Assembly (NCBI GenBank): GCA_964593455.1
Contig: CAZQHK010000008.1
Location: 62,001-126,000, forward strand
Direction of reading: 5' to 3'
Length of the DNA: 64,000 bases
Source: CAZQHK01 sp964593455
Lineage (GTDB): Bacteria > Muiribacteriota > CAYSPT01
The notes under the pieces are model-generated. The model had not been told where the DNA came from and ran no database searches. It worked only from the letters and a program-made list of their open reading frames with translations. Both the position numbers and the translations under genes were made by a program. Below are positions 1 through 9,021 of the stretch, one piece after another; the first letter of the stretch is position 1; every line of letters starts with the position of its first letter.

Positions 1-2
1 CT

Positions 3-1268
3 ACTATGCGCGAAGTAAAACTGGCGCTCCTGGAAGCAGATGTCAACTTCAAGGTCGTCAAGTCCTTTGTGCGCAGCGCTCGGGAACGTGCTCTCGGGCA
101 GGAAGTCATGCAGAGTTTAACCCCGGCCCAACAGGTGATCAAGGTTGTTCGGGAAGAACTTGTTGAGGTCATGGGCAACACCATACAAAAAATCGATCTT
201 GGCGATAAACGGCCGGCGGTAATTCTGCTGGTAGGTCTGAACGGCTCCGGGAAGACTACCACTTGCGCCAAGATGGCTCTTCATCTGAAGAATCAAGGTC
301 ATAGTCCGCTTATGGTAGCTGCTGACATCTATCGGCCGGCGGCGATTAAGCAACTCCAGGTGCTCGGTGATCAGACCTCTATTGAAGTGTTCCAGATGGG
401 CGACAACCATAAGGTAGTGGATATCGTTCAGGCCGCCGTACAGCGGGCAGCCACTGCCGGACACGATCTAGTTCTGGTGGATTCGGCCGGACGATTGCAC
501 GTTAACGAAGAACTCATGAGGGAATTGGAAGAAGTCATCGGTGCGGTAAAACCGGCGGAAGTCCTGTTGGTTGCCGATGCTACTACCGGTCAGGACGCAG
601 TCAATGTCGCTACCGAGTTTGACCGGCGGCTCGATATAAATGGTACGATACTCACAAAATTAGACGGTGACGCTCGTGGTGGAGCAGCTCTTTCCATCAG
701 GTCTGTTACCGGTAAACCGATCAAGTTTGTTGGTGTCGGTGAGAAAATAGACGCTCTGGAACCATTCTATCCGGACCGAATGGCTTCCAGAATTCTCGGC
801 ATGGGTGATATACTCACCTTGATCGATAAGGTTGAGACAGCCGTAGATGAAGATAAAGCCCGCGAACTGGAAAAGAAACTCAGGAAGATGGAGTTTTCTC
901 TTCAGGACTTTCTGGAGCAGCTCGAGCAGATGAAGAGGATCGGACCGCTAGACCAGATAATGGATATGATCCCTGGTTTTTCATCAATGAAAAAGAAAAT
1001 GAAAGGATTCAAGGTCGACGACAAACAACTCAAGCGTATCGAGGCTATCATACTGTCCATGACACCTGAGGAACGCAACACTCCCAGTATAATCTGCGGG
1101 TCACGCCGGCGCCGTATAGCCGCCGGCAGCGGCATGACAGTTTCGGACGTGAACAGGTTGTTGAAACAGTTTCAAGAGATGAAGAAAATGATGAAGAAGA
1201 TGACATCCATGGCCGGGCAGATGAAGCCCGGTTCTGGTATGTTTCCATTCGGTGGATTACAGGTGTGA
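3..1268 (+). CDS. ffh: Signal recognition particle protein Ffh (5' partial)
   Basis: SRP54-type GTPase that binds 4.5S RNA and signal sequences and delivers nascent membrane proteins to FtsY. The visible part begins inside the N domain: the ALLEADVNF motif normally lies about 30-40 residues from the N-terminus, so the true start lies before the window and the first internal Met is not the start. G-domain motifs are clear: P-loop GLNGSGKTTT, DSAGR (usually DTAGR), TKLDGDARGG and GVGEKIDAL. A Met-rich M domain with RRRRIAAGSG follows, and the end is KKMMKKM-rich as usual. It is the first gene of the ribosome/tRNA operon, 28 bases before rpsP. Confidence 0.97.
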   Translation, partial: TMREVKLALLEADVNFKVVKSFVRSARERALGQEVMQSLTPAQQVIKVVREELVEVMGNTIQKIDLGDKRPAVILLVGLNGSGKTTTCAKMALHLKNQGHSPLMVAADIYRPAAIKQLQVLGDQTSIEVFQMGDNHKVVDIVQAAVQRAATAGHDLVLVDSAGRLHVNEELMRELEEVIGAVKPAEVLLVADATTGQDAVNVATEFDRRLDINGTILTKLDGDARGGAALSIRSVTGKPIKFVGVGEKIDALEPFYPDRMASRILGMGDILTLIDKVETAVDEDKARELEKKLRKMEFSLQDFLEQLEQMKRIGPLDQIMDMIPGFSSMKKKMKGFKVDDKQLKRIEAIILSMTPEERNTPSIICGSRRRRIAAGSGMTVSDVNRLLKQFQEMKKMMKKMTSMAGQMKPGSGMFPFGGLQV

Positions 1269-1296
1269 CAAATTTTAATCGAGGAGGTGAAAACCG

Positions 1297-1584
1297 GTGG
1301 CAGTATGTATTCGACTGCGTAGAATGGGAAATAAGAACAATCCGCATTATCGTATCGTAGCAACCGACTCCAGGAAACCCAGAGACGGAAGATTTCTTGA
1401 GATTCTGGGACATTATACCCCCCAGACTGATCCCCCTACTATCAAGGTGAAGTTCGCGGCCGTGGACAAGTGGGTTGAAAAAGGGGCCCAGGTTTCCGAT
1501 ACCGTCAAGAGTCTTATTAAGCGAGCAAAAAAAGAGACTGAACCAGGATCCGCTTCCGTGTCGGAGGAGGAGATGAGCGAATGA
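1297..1584 (+). CDS. rpsP: 30S ribosomal protein S16
   Basis: Small-subunit protein S16, needed for 30S assembly. The N-terminus AVCIRLRRMGNKNNPHYRIV is the family signature and the core reads through RDGRFLEILGHYTP. The 95-residue length is normal, with an acidic tail. The start is GTG, supported by a strong GAGGAGG ribosome-binding site ten bases upstream. Its last four bases overlap the start of the KH-domain gene (ATGA), so the two are probably translationally coupled. The ffh-rpsP-khpA order is conserved in many Firmicutes. Confidence 0.97.
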   Translation: MAVCIRLRRMGNKNNPHYRIVATDSRKPRDGRFLEILGHYTPQTDPPTIKVKFAAVDKWVEKGAQVSDTVKSLIKRAKKETEPGSASVSEEEMSE

Positions 1585-1811
1585 AAGAACTGGTCATGAT
1601 GGTCATCCGTTCCCTGGTGGATCATCCGGATGATATCGAGCTCAATAGTGTTGAAGGTACAAAAACAACGGTATTCGAGCTTAAAGTCCATCCCGACGAT
1701 GTGGGCAAGGTGATTGGCAAGAAGGGAAGAACGATCAACGCTATTCGAACCGTGCTGAAAGCGGTTGTTATCCGCGATAGCAAGAGGATAATATTGGAGC
1801 TGCTCCAGTAA
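1581..1811 (+). CDS. khpA: KhpA-type KH-domain RNA-binding protein (YlqC)
   Basis: Small single-KH protein that in other bacteria pairs with KhpB (Jag/EloR) and binds RNA. The 76 residues carry the KH signature VGKVIGKKGRTINAIRTVL, including the GKKG loop that contacts RNA. Length and position right after rpsP are typical for the YlqC family. The start codon overlaps the rpsP stop. No khpB is in the window. The function in this organism is inferred from the family. Confidence 0.93.
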   Translation: MKELVMMVIRSLVDHPDDIELNSVEGTKTTVFELKVHPDDVGKVIGKKGRTINAIRTVLKAVVIRDSKRIILELLQ

Positions 1812-1836
1812 CCTGGTTTCAGGAAGGAGAACACAC

Positions 1837-2259
1837 GTGGCTGCAAGTGTGAATAAAGGAATTCAAGTCATCCGCAAGGTAGTAGTGAAAGCCATTGTTA
1901 CTGATGACTTCAAGAATAAATTGTATGAAGAGCTTGATACCTCCATTGCTCAAACTGAAACCAGGCTGCAACAGCTTGATTTCGAGAAAAAACGACTCTC
2001 TCTCAGAAGCGGTCGCGCCCCGAAAGAGCAGGTGCTCCTTAATCAATTGGAGAACGAACGCGGGCGGCTAAAATCACTTCACCAGCAATTCTCACGTAAA
2101 CGCGAGGAGATTGAGAAGTTGGAGCTGGATATGGAATATGTTCAAGGCACCATTGATAGTCCGGTCCAGATACAAGAGGGGGATAGTTTCTATGATCTGC
2201 TCACGAAAACGGAGATCGTGGTGAAGGACGGGAATGTCATCGAAATCAGAAATCCCTGA
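1837..2259 (+). CDS. ylqD: YlqD-family protein
   Basis: A 140-residue protein of unknown molecular function in the position where Bacillus and relatives carry ylqD, between the KH gene and rimM. The middle (about residues 25-105) is charged and predicted to form a long coiled coil. The C-terminus has a small beta segment ending DLLTKTEIVVKDGNVIEIRNP-like. The start is GTG with the ribosome-binding site AGGAAGGA eight bases upstream. The last 26 bases overlap rimM. I assign the family from synteny, length and the coiled coil plus C-terminal KDG-V-I pattern. It could instead be an unrelated coiled-coil protein. Confidence 0.7.
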   Translation: MAASVNKGIQVIRKVVVKAIVTDDFKNKLYEELDTSIAQTETRLQQLDFEKKRLSLRSGRAPKEQVLLNQLENERGRLKSLHQQFSRKREEIEKLELDMEYVQGTIDSPVQIQEGDSFYDLLTKTEIVVKDGNVIEIRNP

Positions 2260-2776
2260 TCAACCTCTTCCTGAACGTATTATTATCGGAAAGATAACCA
2301 GTGCCGTTGGTCTGAGGGGGGATGTGAAAATTCATCCCCTCACTGATTTTCCCGAGCGCTTTTCCAGCTTGGATCAAGTAATTCTGGAGAAAGACGGGGA
2401 AATTGTTGAGGCCTGCATCAGCCAGGCGCATTATCGCGGTAAAAAGATTATCCTGAAGTTTGACGGATGTAACGACAGAGACTCCGCAGAGCGGATGAGA
2501 GGCTATCTCATTACCATTCCCCGGGCAGAGGTTGGTTTGCTCCCTGAAGATTCATACTATGCATTTGAACTTGCGGGAGTGCGAGTGTACACCACGGACG
2601 AAGAATTGATTGGCATGGTATCCGACACGTATTCCGTCGGTAGCGAAGATCTGCTGGAGGTGGAACGTATGAATGATAACGGCCGTTTTCTAATTCCCTT
2701 TGTAAAACAATTTGTGAAACAGGTAGACATACCTGGACAAAAACTTGTGGTGGAGCTCATTGACGGTCTTGAATGA
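2234..2776 (+). CDS. rimM: Ribosome maturation factor RimM
   Basis: Assists 16S rRNA processing and assembly of the 30S head around S19. The N-terminal half has the RimM barrel motif IIIGKITSAVGLRGDVKI, and the C-terminal half is the PRC-barrel-like domain with YYAFELAGVRV and LIPFVKQFVKQVDI. The 180-residue length is usual. The ATG lies inside the end of ylqD, preceded by GAAGGACGG. The end overlaps trmD by four bases. The rimM-trmD pairing is one of the most conserved in bacteria. Confidence 0.96.
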   Translation: MSSKSEIPDQPLPERIIIGKITSAVGLRGDVKIHPLTDFPERFSSLDQVILEKDGEIVEACISQAHYRGKKIILKFDGCNDRDSAERMRGYLITIPRAEVGLLPEDSYYAFELAGVRVYTTDEELIGMVSDTYSVGSEDLLEVERMNDNGRFLIPFVKQFVKQVDIPGQKLVVELIDGLE

Positions 2777-3522
2777 TGGATACACAGCGAATCGATATCA
2801 TTACTATCTTTCCTGAGTACTTTACCGGTCCCCTAAACGAGAGCATGATGCGTCTTGCTTCCGATAAGGGAACGGTTGATTTCAAGGTGGTCAATCTGCG
2901 GAATTTCGCAGAGGGAAAACACCGGGTCACCGACGATTACCCTTTCGGTGGCGATGCCGGTATGGTGATGAAGCCGGACCCCATTGTCCGCGCGGTAGAA
3001 TCGTTGCGTGATAAGAGTCCCGGTGAAGAAGTGATACTGTTGACCCCGGCGGGACGGCGGTTCGATCAGCAGCTGGCTCGGGAGTTGTCGAAGAAGCGGC
3101 ATCTCATTTTTATTTGCGGGCATTATCGGGGAATCGATGAACGGGTCCGGACGTTGTTAAAGCCTTTGGAAATATCTATAGGCGACTATGTTCTTACCGG
3201 AGGAGAACCGGCGGCACTGGTTATTTGTGACGCAGTGGTTCGGCTTCTTCCCGGGGTCCTCGGCAATCCGGATTCGCCGGAAAATGACTCGTTTTCTATG
3301 GGAATCCTCGACTATCCGCATTACACGAGACCTCGTGAGTACCAGGAACTAGCTGTGCCATCGGTGCTTCTTTCCGGTAACCATGAGGATATTCGGCGTT
3401 TCCGCCGCAAAGAAGCGTTGAGAAAAACCAGGCAGTTAAGGCCCGATCTTTTGGAGAGGAAACTTTTGAGTGAGGAGGACCACAAGTTTCTCCGGAAGAT
3501 TGAACGGGAAGAAGAAAATTGA
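2773..3522 (+). CDS. trmD: tRNA (guanine37-N1)-methyltransferase TrmD
   Basis: SPOUT-class methyltransferase that makes m1G37 next to the anticodon and prevents +1 frameshifting. The deep-knot motifs are present: YPFGGDAGMVMKPDP, ICGHYRGIDERV, IGDYVLTGGEPAALV and the C-terminal LLSGNHEDIRRFRRKEAL. The 249-residue length is typical. The start overlaps the rimM stop as ATGATG, so Met1 or Met2 could initiate. The single tRNA gene in this window, tRNA-Pro(CGG), belongs to a class that usually carries m1G37. Confidence 0.97.
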   Translation: MMDTQRIDIITIFPEYFTGPLNESMMRLASDKGTVDFKVVNLRNFAEGKHRVTDDYPFGGDAGMVMKPDPIVRAVESLRDKSPGEEVILLTPAGRRFDQQLARELSKKRHLIFICGHYRGIDERVRTLLKPLEISIGDYVLTGGEPAALVICDAVVRLLPGVLGNPDSPENDSFSMGILDYPHYTRPREYQELAVPSVLLSGNHEDIRRFRRKEALRKTRQLRPDLLERKLLSEEDHKFLRKIEREEEN

Positions 3523-3574
3523 TGAAAAACGAGTTGCAGGTTGAACTGTGCAGCGTTCCGTTGTACAATATCAT

Positions 3575-3603
3575 TTGCATTTATCAGGGAAATTTGATAT
3601 TTA
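3575..3603 (+). promoter_or_regulatory. Possible sigma-70 promoter before rplS
   Basis: The 175-base gap between trmD and rplS is the only sizeable break in the first operon. It contains TTGCAT, a 17-base spacer and TATTTA, a reasonable -35/-10 pair, leaving a leader of about 90 nt. Such a leader could hold an L19 autoregulatory structure, but I cannot fold it reliably. This is inferred from sequence resemblance only. Confidence 0.4.
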
Positions 3604-3697
3604 TTCTAGATTACTAGGCGAAAACTTTAAAAAATGTTGGAAAGTGAAAGTGAAACTATCGTAATTGTTTTGCTGAAAAAGGAGGACTATACGAGTC

Positions 3698-4045
3698 ATG
3701 GATAAGATATTCGAGTTGGGGAAGGCGGAAATGCGAGCCGATCTTCCTCCCTTTCAACCGGGAGATACTGTCAAGGTCCATCTCCGGGTAGTTGAAGGAG
3801 TAAAAGAGCGTATCCAAATTTTTGAAGGAACTGTGCTGGGACGGCATGGTAGTGGAATATCCGAGACCTTCAGGGTCAGAAAACTATCGTACGGAGTTGG
3901 AGTTGAACGGATATTCCCGGTGCATTCTCCCAATATCGCCAAGATAGAGTTGCTTGCCAGGGGAAAAGTAAGGCGCGGTAAACTTTATTATCTCCGGGAT
4001 AGAAAAGGTAAAGCGGCCCGGGTCAAGAGAAGGGATACGAGATAA
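3698..4045 (+). CDS. rplS: 50S ribosomal protein L19
   Basis: Large-subunit protein at the 30S-50S interface. Family signatures visible are PGDTVKVHLRVVEG, ERIQIFEGTV, TFRVRKLSYGVGVERIFP and HSPNIAKIELL, and the C-terminus is basic. The 115-residue length is standard. A strong AAGGAGGA ribosome-binding site sits 11 bases before the ATG. A separate promoter may drive it. The signal peptidase gene follows 12 bases later. Confidence 0.97.
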   Translation: MDKIFELGKAEMRADLPPFQPGDTVKVHLRVVEGVKERIQIFEGTVLGRHGSGISETFRVRKLSYGVGVERIFPVHSPNIAKIELLARGKVRRGKLYYLRDRKGKAARVKRRDTR

Positions 4046-4057
4046 CCTGAATAGCCT

Positions 4058-4801
4058 ATGGGCGAGTCCGGGAATAAGCCGTCGAACAGTTTATCTTCTC
4101 CTCCAGCCACATGGTCGAGAAGGCTGCGAGAGCTTGTCGAAACGCTCTGCATTGCGCTCATCCTGGCACTTGTTATCAGAACCTTTCTTCTACAGGCATT
4201 TTACATACCATCCAGTTCCATGGAGGACACTCTCTACCCGCGGGACAGGATTTTGGTCAACAAGTTTATCTATTCAGCCGGATCGGTGGAACGCGGGGAT
4301 GTCATCGTGTTTAAATCACCACGGGCTCCGGAACGTGATTTCATCAAACGGTGTGTCGGGCTTAAAGGTGATGTAGTAGAAGTGCGGGATAAGGTGTTGT
4401 TTATTAACGGGAAACCATTCGACAACCCGCCTGGTGTGAAGTTTATAGAGTCCTCGGTTTTTCCACGGGAACACCATCAGGGGCGGCGAGACAACTTAGA
4501 GCCGTTTACCATTCCCAAGAAAGGTGCAACGGTAACACTCGATTCGGATGCTGCTTCTTCGTACCGGGAACTCATCGAGTATGAAGGGCACACGTTTGAT
4601 TCCGGAACGGATGGTGCTATTGTCATCGATGGAAAACCGGAGGATTCGTATACTTTCGAGACCGATCATTATTTTATGATGGGAGATAACCGGGATAACA
4701 GCCAGGACAGCCGATTTTGGAAATCGCTTCCCGCACATCATATCAAAGGTAAAGCCATTGCAATTTACTGGCCTCTAACAAGAATTGGTTGGATCCGATA
4801 A
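4058..4801 (+). CDS. lepB: Signal peptidase I
   Basis: Membrane-anchored Ser/Lys protease that removes signal peptides from exported preproteins; the window encodes many such substrates. One transmembrane segment lies at about residues 28-48. The nucleophile Ser54 is in PSSSMEDTL, the general-base Lys97 in FIKRCVGLKGD, and the C-terminal box is GDNRDNSQDSR. At 247 residues it is longer than minimal SipS types because of an insert at about 140-190. Placement between rplS and rbgA matches Firmicutes-type operons. Confidence 0.95.
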   Translation: MGESGNKPSNSLSSPPATWSRRLRELVETLCIALILALVIRTFLLQAFYIPSSSMEDTLYPRDRILVNKFIYSAGSVERGDVIVFKSPRAPERDFIKRCVGLKGDVVEVRDKVLFINGKPFDNPPGVKFIESSVFPREHHQGRRDNLEPFTIPKKGATVTLDSDAASSYRELIEYEGHTFDSGTDGAIVIDGKPEDSYTFETDHYFMMGDNRDNSQDSRFWKSLPAHHIKGKAIAIYWPLTRIGWIR

Positions 4802-4846
4802 ACCGGAATTCGAGCGAAACCGGTTTCCGTCGGCGGCGGCAGGAAG

Positions 4847-5710
4847 GTGATCCGGGAACTGAACACGGGGGAAGAGCAACTACACTCCTACTTGCGTATT
4901 GTTGACCTGCTCATAGAAGTCCGGGACGCACGGGTTCCAGCGAGCTGTGAAGACCCGTTATTTGAACGTCTGGCATCCCGGCGAGAACGGGTTCTGGTTT
5001 TGTCGCAGGCTGATCTCGCCTGTCCCGACACTACCGCGCGCTGGTGCATGGTACTGGGAAAACAGGGTTATCCTGTTTTTCATATGGATCTCAAACACGG
5101 AACGGGACTAGGTGTTCTTAAAAACTATTTCAAACGTTTTCCCGGCAAACGTTCCAGACGAAGCCGGCGCCGGTCCCTGCCGGGTGGAAGTCAACCGCTT
5201 CGGGCCATGGTTATCGGGGTCCCAAACACGGGGAAATCATCCTTGATCAACAGGCTTGCCGGTCATCGGCGGGCCAGGGTAGGAGCTCAACCCGGCATTA
5301 CCAGAGGACCTCAGTGGATAAAGATATCACGGGGACTGGAGCTGCTGGATACGCCGGGATTATTGAATCCGAAAACAGATCAGATAACCAGAACCCTGTT
5401 GGCTATTACCGGTTCAGTACCAATTGACACCGTTGATATCGAAGAACTGGTAGACCGGCTTATTAAAACACTCCCCCCGGAATCGGCTGGAAAACTTTAC
5501 GCTATGGCTGGTATGGCCGACTCAATACCGTTGACACAAATACTTCTGGATAATTTTGCCATTGAACGAAACTGTCTGCTGCCTGGAGGAAAACCGGACC
5601 GCCATAGAGCCGCCATGGCGATAATCAGATTATTCCGAAAAGGGGATCTGGGCCGTTGTACTCTTGATCAGCCCGCAGCAAACAATGAAACTGTAGAAAA
5701 TAAGGTTTGA
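4847..5710 (+). CDS. rbgA: RbgA/YlqF-like circularly permuted GTPase, divergent
   Basis: Late 50S-assembly GTPase family with permuted motif order G4-G5-G1-G2-G3. Seen are DLLIEVRDARVP at the N-terminus, P-loop GVPNTGKSSLINRL (about residues 125-138), PGITRGPQW and DTPGLL. Two oddities stand out. The usual N-terminal WFPGHM-KA motif is absent: the first usable start is this GTG, and the reading frame is closed upstream by the lepB stop. The G4 box, normally NKxD, reads LSQADL, so guanine specificity may be weakened. The GTG has a purine run AGGAAG immediately next to it, which is poor spacing. An ATT at 4808 is an alternative start. Confidence 0.85.
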   Translation: MIRELNTGEEQLHSYLRIVDLLIEVRDARVPASCEDPLFERLASRRERVLVLSQADLACPDTTARWCMVLGKQGYPVFHMDLKHGTGLGVLKNYFKRFPGKRSRRSRRRSLPGGSQPLRAMVIGVPNTGKSSLINRLAGHRRARVGAQPGITRGPQWIKISRGLELLDTPGLLNPKTDQITRTLLAITGSVPIDTVDIEELVDRLIKTLPPESAGKLYAMAGMADSIPLTQILLDNFAIERNCLLPGGKPDRHRAAMAIIRLFRKGDLGRCTLDQPAANNETVENKV

Positions 5711-5713
5711 AAT

Positions 5714-6724
5714 ATGGCGGATAAATTGAAAAAGAAGAACACGGTAACCAAACGGGTGGTCATGAGGGACCAGCGTGAAGCGTTGGAAATTATGGGTATG
5801 ACTGATAAACACCTGTCAACGGTTCGTCGGAAGTTCGAGGTCCAGCTGATTCCACGTGGTACTGAGATCATTATCAAAGGCGACAAAAACCAGGTCGGAC
5901 GGGTTATAATTTTGTTCGAGGAACTGCAAAAGATCTACCGGAACGGGGGACGTATTACCGGCTCGGACGTTCAGTATGTGGCGGACGTGATTAAGCGCCG
6001 GGAGGAGGCTGCTCTTGATGCTGCCTTCTCCGATGTGATCATGACCACTGCCAAAGGAATACCAATCCGTCCCAGGACAATCGGTCAAAAACGGTATGTG
6101 CAGGCGGTACAGGCTAATGATATCGTTTTTTGCATCGGGCCTGCCGGCACGGGGAAAACCTACCTGGCCGTTGCTCTGGCCCTGGCCCTCCTTAAGGCGC
6201 AGGAGGTCAGCCGGGTTATCCTGGTCCGACCGGCGGTTGAGGCTGACGAGAGACTGGGATTTTTGCCGGGCGATTTCCTGGAAAAGATAGATCCGTATTT
6301 CAAACCGCTTTACGATGCGATTTTTGATATAATGGAACCGGAACGGTTTCTGCGCTTCCGGGAGCGAGAAATCATAGAGATCGCTCCGCTGGCTTATATG
6401 CGTGGCCGGACACTCAATGACTCGGTGGTTATTTTGGACGAGGCACAGAACACCACCTCGAAACAGATGAAAATGTTCCTCACCAGGCTGGGATTTGGCA
6501 CCAAAACAATCATCACCGGTGATATCACCCAGATAGATCTCCCAACGGGAACGTATTCCGGTTTGGATGAAATTCGGCACGTTCTGGGAGATATCGAGCG
6601 GATTAATCTTGTTTATTTGTCCGAAGAAGATGTTGTCCGGCATGATCTGGTGCGGAAGATAATTATAGCCTACCAGGATTTCGAGGAGAATGGCCGTAAG
6701 AAACAAGAGAAACAGGATGCGTGA
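5714..6724 (+). CDS. phoH: PhoH-family ATPase
   Basis: Cytoplasmic PhoH-like NTPase, often encoded beside ybeY and linked to RNA metabolism. The N-terminal KH-like region (about residues 30-110) precedes the ATPase core. Walker A is IGPAGTGKTYLAVA, Walker B is VVILDEAQNTT, and the ITGDITQIDLP motif follows. Length (336 residues) is typical. It begins three bases after rbgA and its stop overlaps the GTG of pgpH. The phoH-pgpH-ybeY order is common in Firmicutes, cyanobacteria and others. Confidence 0.95.
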   Translation: MADKLKKKNTVTKRVVMRDQREALEIMGMTDKHLSTVRRKFEVQLIPRGTEIIIKGDKNQVGRVIILFEELQKIYRNGGRITGSDVQYVADVIKRREEAALDAAFSDVIMTTAKGIPIRPRTIGQKRYVQAVQANDIVFCIGPAGTGKTYLAVALALALLKAQEVSRVILVRPAVEADERLGFLPGDFLEKIDPYFKPLYDAIFDIMEPERFLRFREREIIEIAPLAYMRGRTLNDSVVILDEAQNTTSKQMKMFLTRLGFGTKTIITGDITQIDLPTGTYSGLDEIRHVLGDIERINLVYLSEEDVVRHDLVRKIIIAYQDFEENGRKKQEKQDA

Positions 6725-9021
6725 AGATGTTTAAACGTTTAGCGTTGTTATGGAAAACACACCGTTCGGCAGCCGGATCACGCCTCAAACGAATTCTATT
6801 CGGACTTATCATTTGGGGCCTCATCACCGGAGTGCTGTTTGCCGACCTCGATTCGAGCAAGGTTTTTCTGCAAAACGGTGATGTGGCCAAGCGGGACATC
6901 CTGGCTCCCAAGACCATCTCCTATACCACTTTCGGGATACGGAGCCGGGCCGAAATCTTGAATGACATCGAAACGCTTTTTGTCTACCTGGCCAACGACT
7001 CGAAGGCCGATCTCGATTCCACCATGAAAGGCCGGCAGTTATGGGATGAACTGGAAGAACGGCCTGCTCTCCTGGAGTATCTTACCAGTCTTGAACCGGA
7101 GCAATTACATCTTCTGCGCGACCAGGTCCAGGCCTTGATAATTCCGTATATGAACAGGGGAATCCCGGAAGATGAATTCGATACGTACCGGGAACAAATT
7201 GCCAAGGAGATCGGCAGTTTAGAGCTCGAAACAAATAGCCAGGAACTGTTGCTTACGTTAACCGCCAAACTCCTCAAGGACCTGCCTAAAAAGAAGACCA
7301 TTAAAAAGGGAGAAATCATCATCAGGCATGGTGACCGGGCGACTCCCGAAGATATTTATGTGCTCAAAGAACTGGGTCTCTACGGTATAGAAGCCCGCCG
7401 CCGGTTAAATATTCTGGGTGGCGGATTGGTTTCGCTTCTCCTGTTTGCTTCCGTCTTTTTGTTTATGTATCGTTTCAGACCCAAAGTATTGGAAAGCGAC
7501 AGCCTGCTGGCCATGGTAGGAATCGTGGCGGTGGTCTCCCTGGCACTGTCGAAGATGGTTTTGATACTGTCACATTCCGGCGTCTATTTCCGGGGAATGA
7601 ATATATTCTCTCCTTACCTGTGCCCTCTGTCTACTGCCTCCATGCTGATAACTATCCTTATCGGTGCAGATATGGGTATTCTCCTTACCGTGGTACTGTC
7701 AGTGCTGATAGGGTTGATGGAGATAGAGGGCATAAAACTTACCATCACGCTTTTTTTTGGCGGACTGGCGGGTATAATGGCGGTCTCTCGTGTCAGCCAG
7801 CGGGCGGATATCATCCGGGCCGGTTTTTATGTCAGCCTGGCTCACGTGTTCTTCCTGCTTGGTCTATACTTGTTTAAAGCAGAAGCCGCGTTCTCCACGT
7901 TCTCACAACCTTTGTTCCGAGACATTATTACCGGCTTTGTCGGTGGATTTACCGCCACTATTTTGACTATAGGCGGCCTGCCGTACCTCGAAAACTTTTT
8001 TAAGATTACGACCTCGATTAAACTGCTTGAATTTTCTGATCTTAATCAGCCTCTCATGCAGGAGCTTTTGGTAAAAGCCCCGGGTACATACCATCACTCT
8101 ATCGTGGTGGCCAACATGGCCGAAGCATCGGCGGAGATGATCGGGGCCGATCCACTGCTTTGCAAGATTGGTGGGTACTATCACGATATAGGTAAACTAA
8201 AACGCCCGTATTTTTTCGTCGAAAATCAGATCGGGATTGAGAACCAGCATGAATCACTGTCACCCTACCTGAGTACCTTGATCATCAGCTCTCACGTTAA
8301 AGACGGTATCGAGTTGGCCAAAAAATACAACCTGGCTTCTCCGATTATCGACATCGTCGCCCAGCATCAGGGAACTGGTTTGATAACATACTTTTATCAC
8401 CGGGCCAGAGAACAGGCGGCCGACCCCGATGAGGTGAGGGAGGAAGAGTTCAGGTATCCAGGCCCTAAACCGCATTCCAAGGAAGCGGCACTGGTGATGC
8501 TGGCCGACGCCATCGAATCTGCCGCTCGAACCCTGAATAATCCGACACCGAACAATATTCAGAACCTGGTAACCAAGATCACCCGGGCCAAGTTTGAAGG
8601 AGAGCAGTTTAACGACTGTGATGTCACACTCAAGGACCTGGAGCGTATCAACCGAACCTTTGCCACCATTCTCACCGGGATGTATCACTCGCGTATCGAG
8701 TATCCTGAGGAGGCCCTCACCGGATTCAAGAAACCGGAGCAGAAGAAACAGGGTAAACCGAAAAAAGTAAAACCTAAAGTATCTGGAAATGGAAAAATAA
8801 ACGGGAACAAAACAGATAAGAAGGCTGCTGACGGTCCGACTGATACCGGTATACAGCAGCCAGAATCATCCAAGGATATGGTACAAGCGAATTCCCCAAA
8901 GGGAAAAGCACGGAAGAAAACAGCGAACAACAAGAAGAAAAGAAAGGACACAGCGACTGCCAGTGGAGATAACAATACTGAACAGGTCCAGCAGGAGAAC
9001 GACCCTGGCCAACACGATTGA
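6721..9021 (+). CDS. pgpH: 7TM-HD family cyclic-di-AMP phosphodiesterase (PgpH/YqfF-like)
   Basis: Membrane protein with an extracytoplasmic 7TMR-HDED domain (about residues 50-230), seven transmembrane segments (about 235-440) and a cytoplasmic HD domain. HD residues are seen in APGTYHHSIVVANMAE, YYHDIGKLKRPYFF and DIVAQHQGTGLI, with a late ADAIESAART. Family members hydrolyse c-di-AMP. The C-terminal 90 or so residues are a Lys/Asn-rich low-complexity tail absent from most homologues, and its final part is overlapped by ybeY. Start is GTG overlapping the phoH stop (GTGA). Confidence 0.93.
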   Translation: MKMFKRLALLWKTHRSAAGSRLKRILFGLIIWGLITGVLFADLDSSKVFLQNGDVAKRDILAPKTISYTTFGIRSRAEILNDIETLFVYLANDSKADLDSTMKGRQLWDELEERPALLEYLTSLEPEQLHLLRDQVQALIIPYMNRGIPEDEFDTYREQIAKEIGSLELETNSQELLLTLTAKLLKDLPKKKTIKKGEIIIRHGDRATPEDIYVLKELGLYGIEARRRLNILGGGLVSLLLFASVFLFMYRFRPKVLESDSLLAMVGIVAVVSLALSKMVLILSHSGVYFRGMNIFSPYLCPLSTASMLITILIGADMGILLTVVLSVLIGLMEIEGIKLTITLFFGGLAGIMAVSRVSQRADIIRAGFYVSLAHVFFLLGLYLFKAEAAFSTFSQPLFRDIITGFVGGFTATILTIGGLPYLENFFKITTSIKLLEFSDLNQPLMQELLVKAPGTYHHSIVVANMAEASAEMIGADPLLCKIGGYYHDIGKLKRPYFFVENQIGIENQHESLSPYLSTLIISSHVKDGIELAKKYNLASPIIDIVAQHQGTGLITYFYHRAREQAADPDEVREEEFRYPGPKPHSKEAALVMLADAIESAARTLNNPTPNNIQNLVTKITRAKFEGEQFNDCDVTLKDLERINRTFATILTGMYHSRIEYPEEALTGFKKPEQKKQGKPKKVKPKVSGNGKINGNKTDKKAADGPTDTGIQQPESSKDMVQANSPKGKARKKTANNKKKRKDTATASGDNNTEQVQQENDPGQHD

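Noticed and set aside
5816..6706. Long open frame (296 codons) on the minus strand of phoH
   Set aside because: It mirrors the conserved phoH gene, has no family-like motifs or ribosome-binding site, and arises from codon bias on the coding strand.
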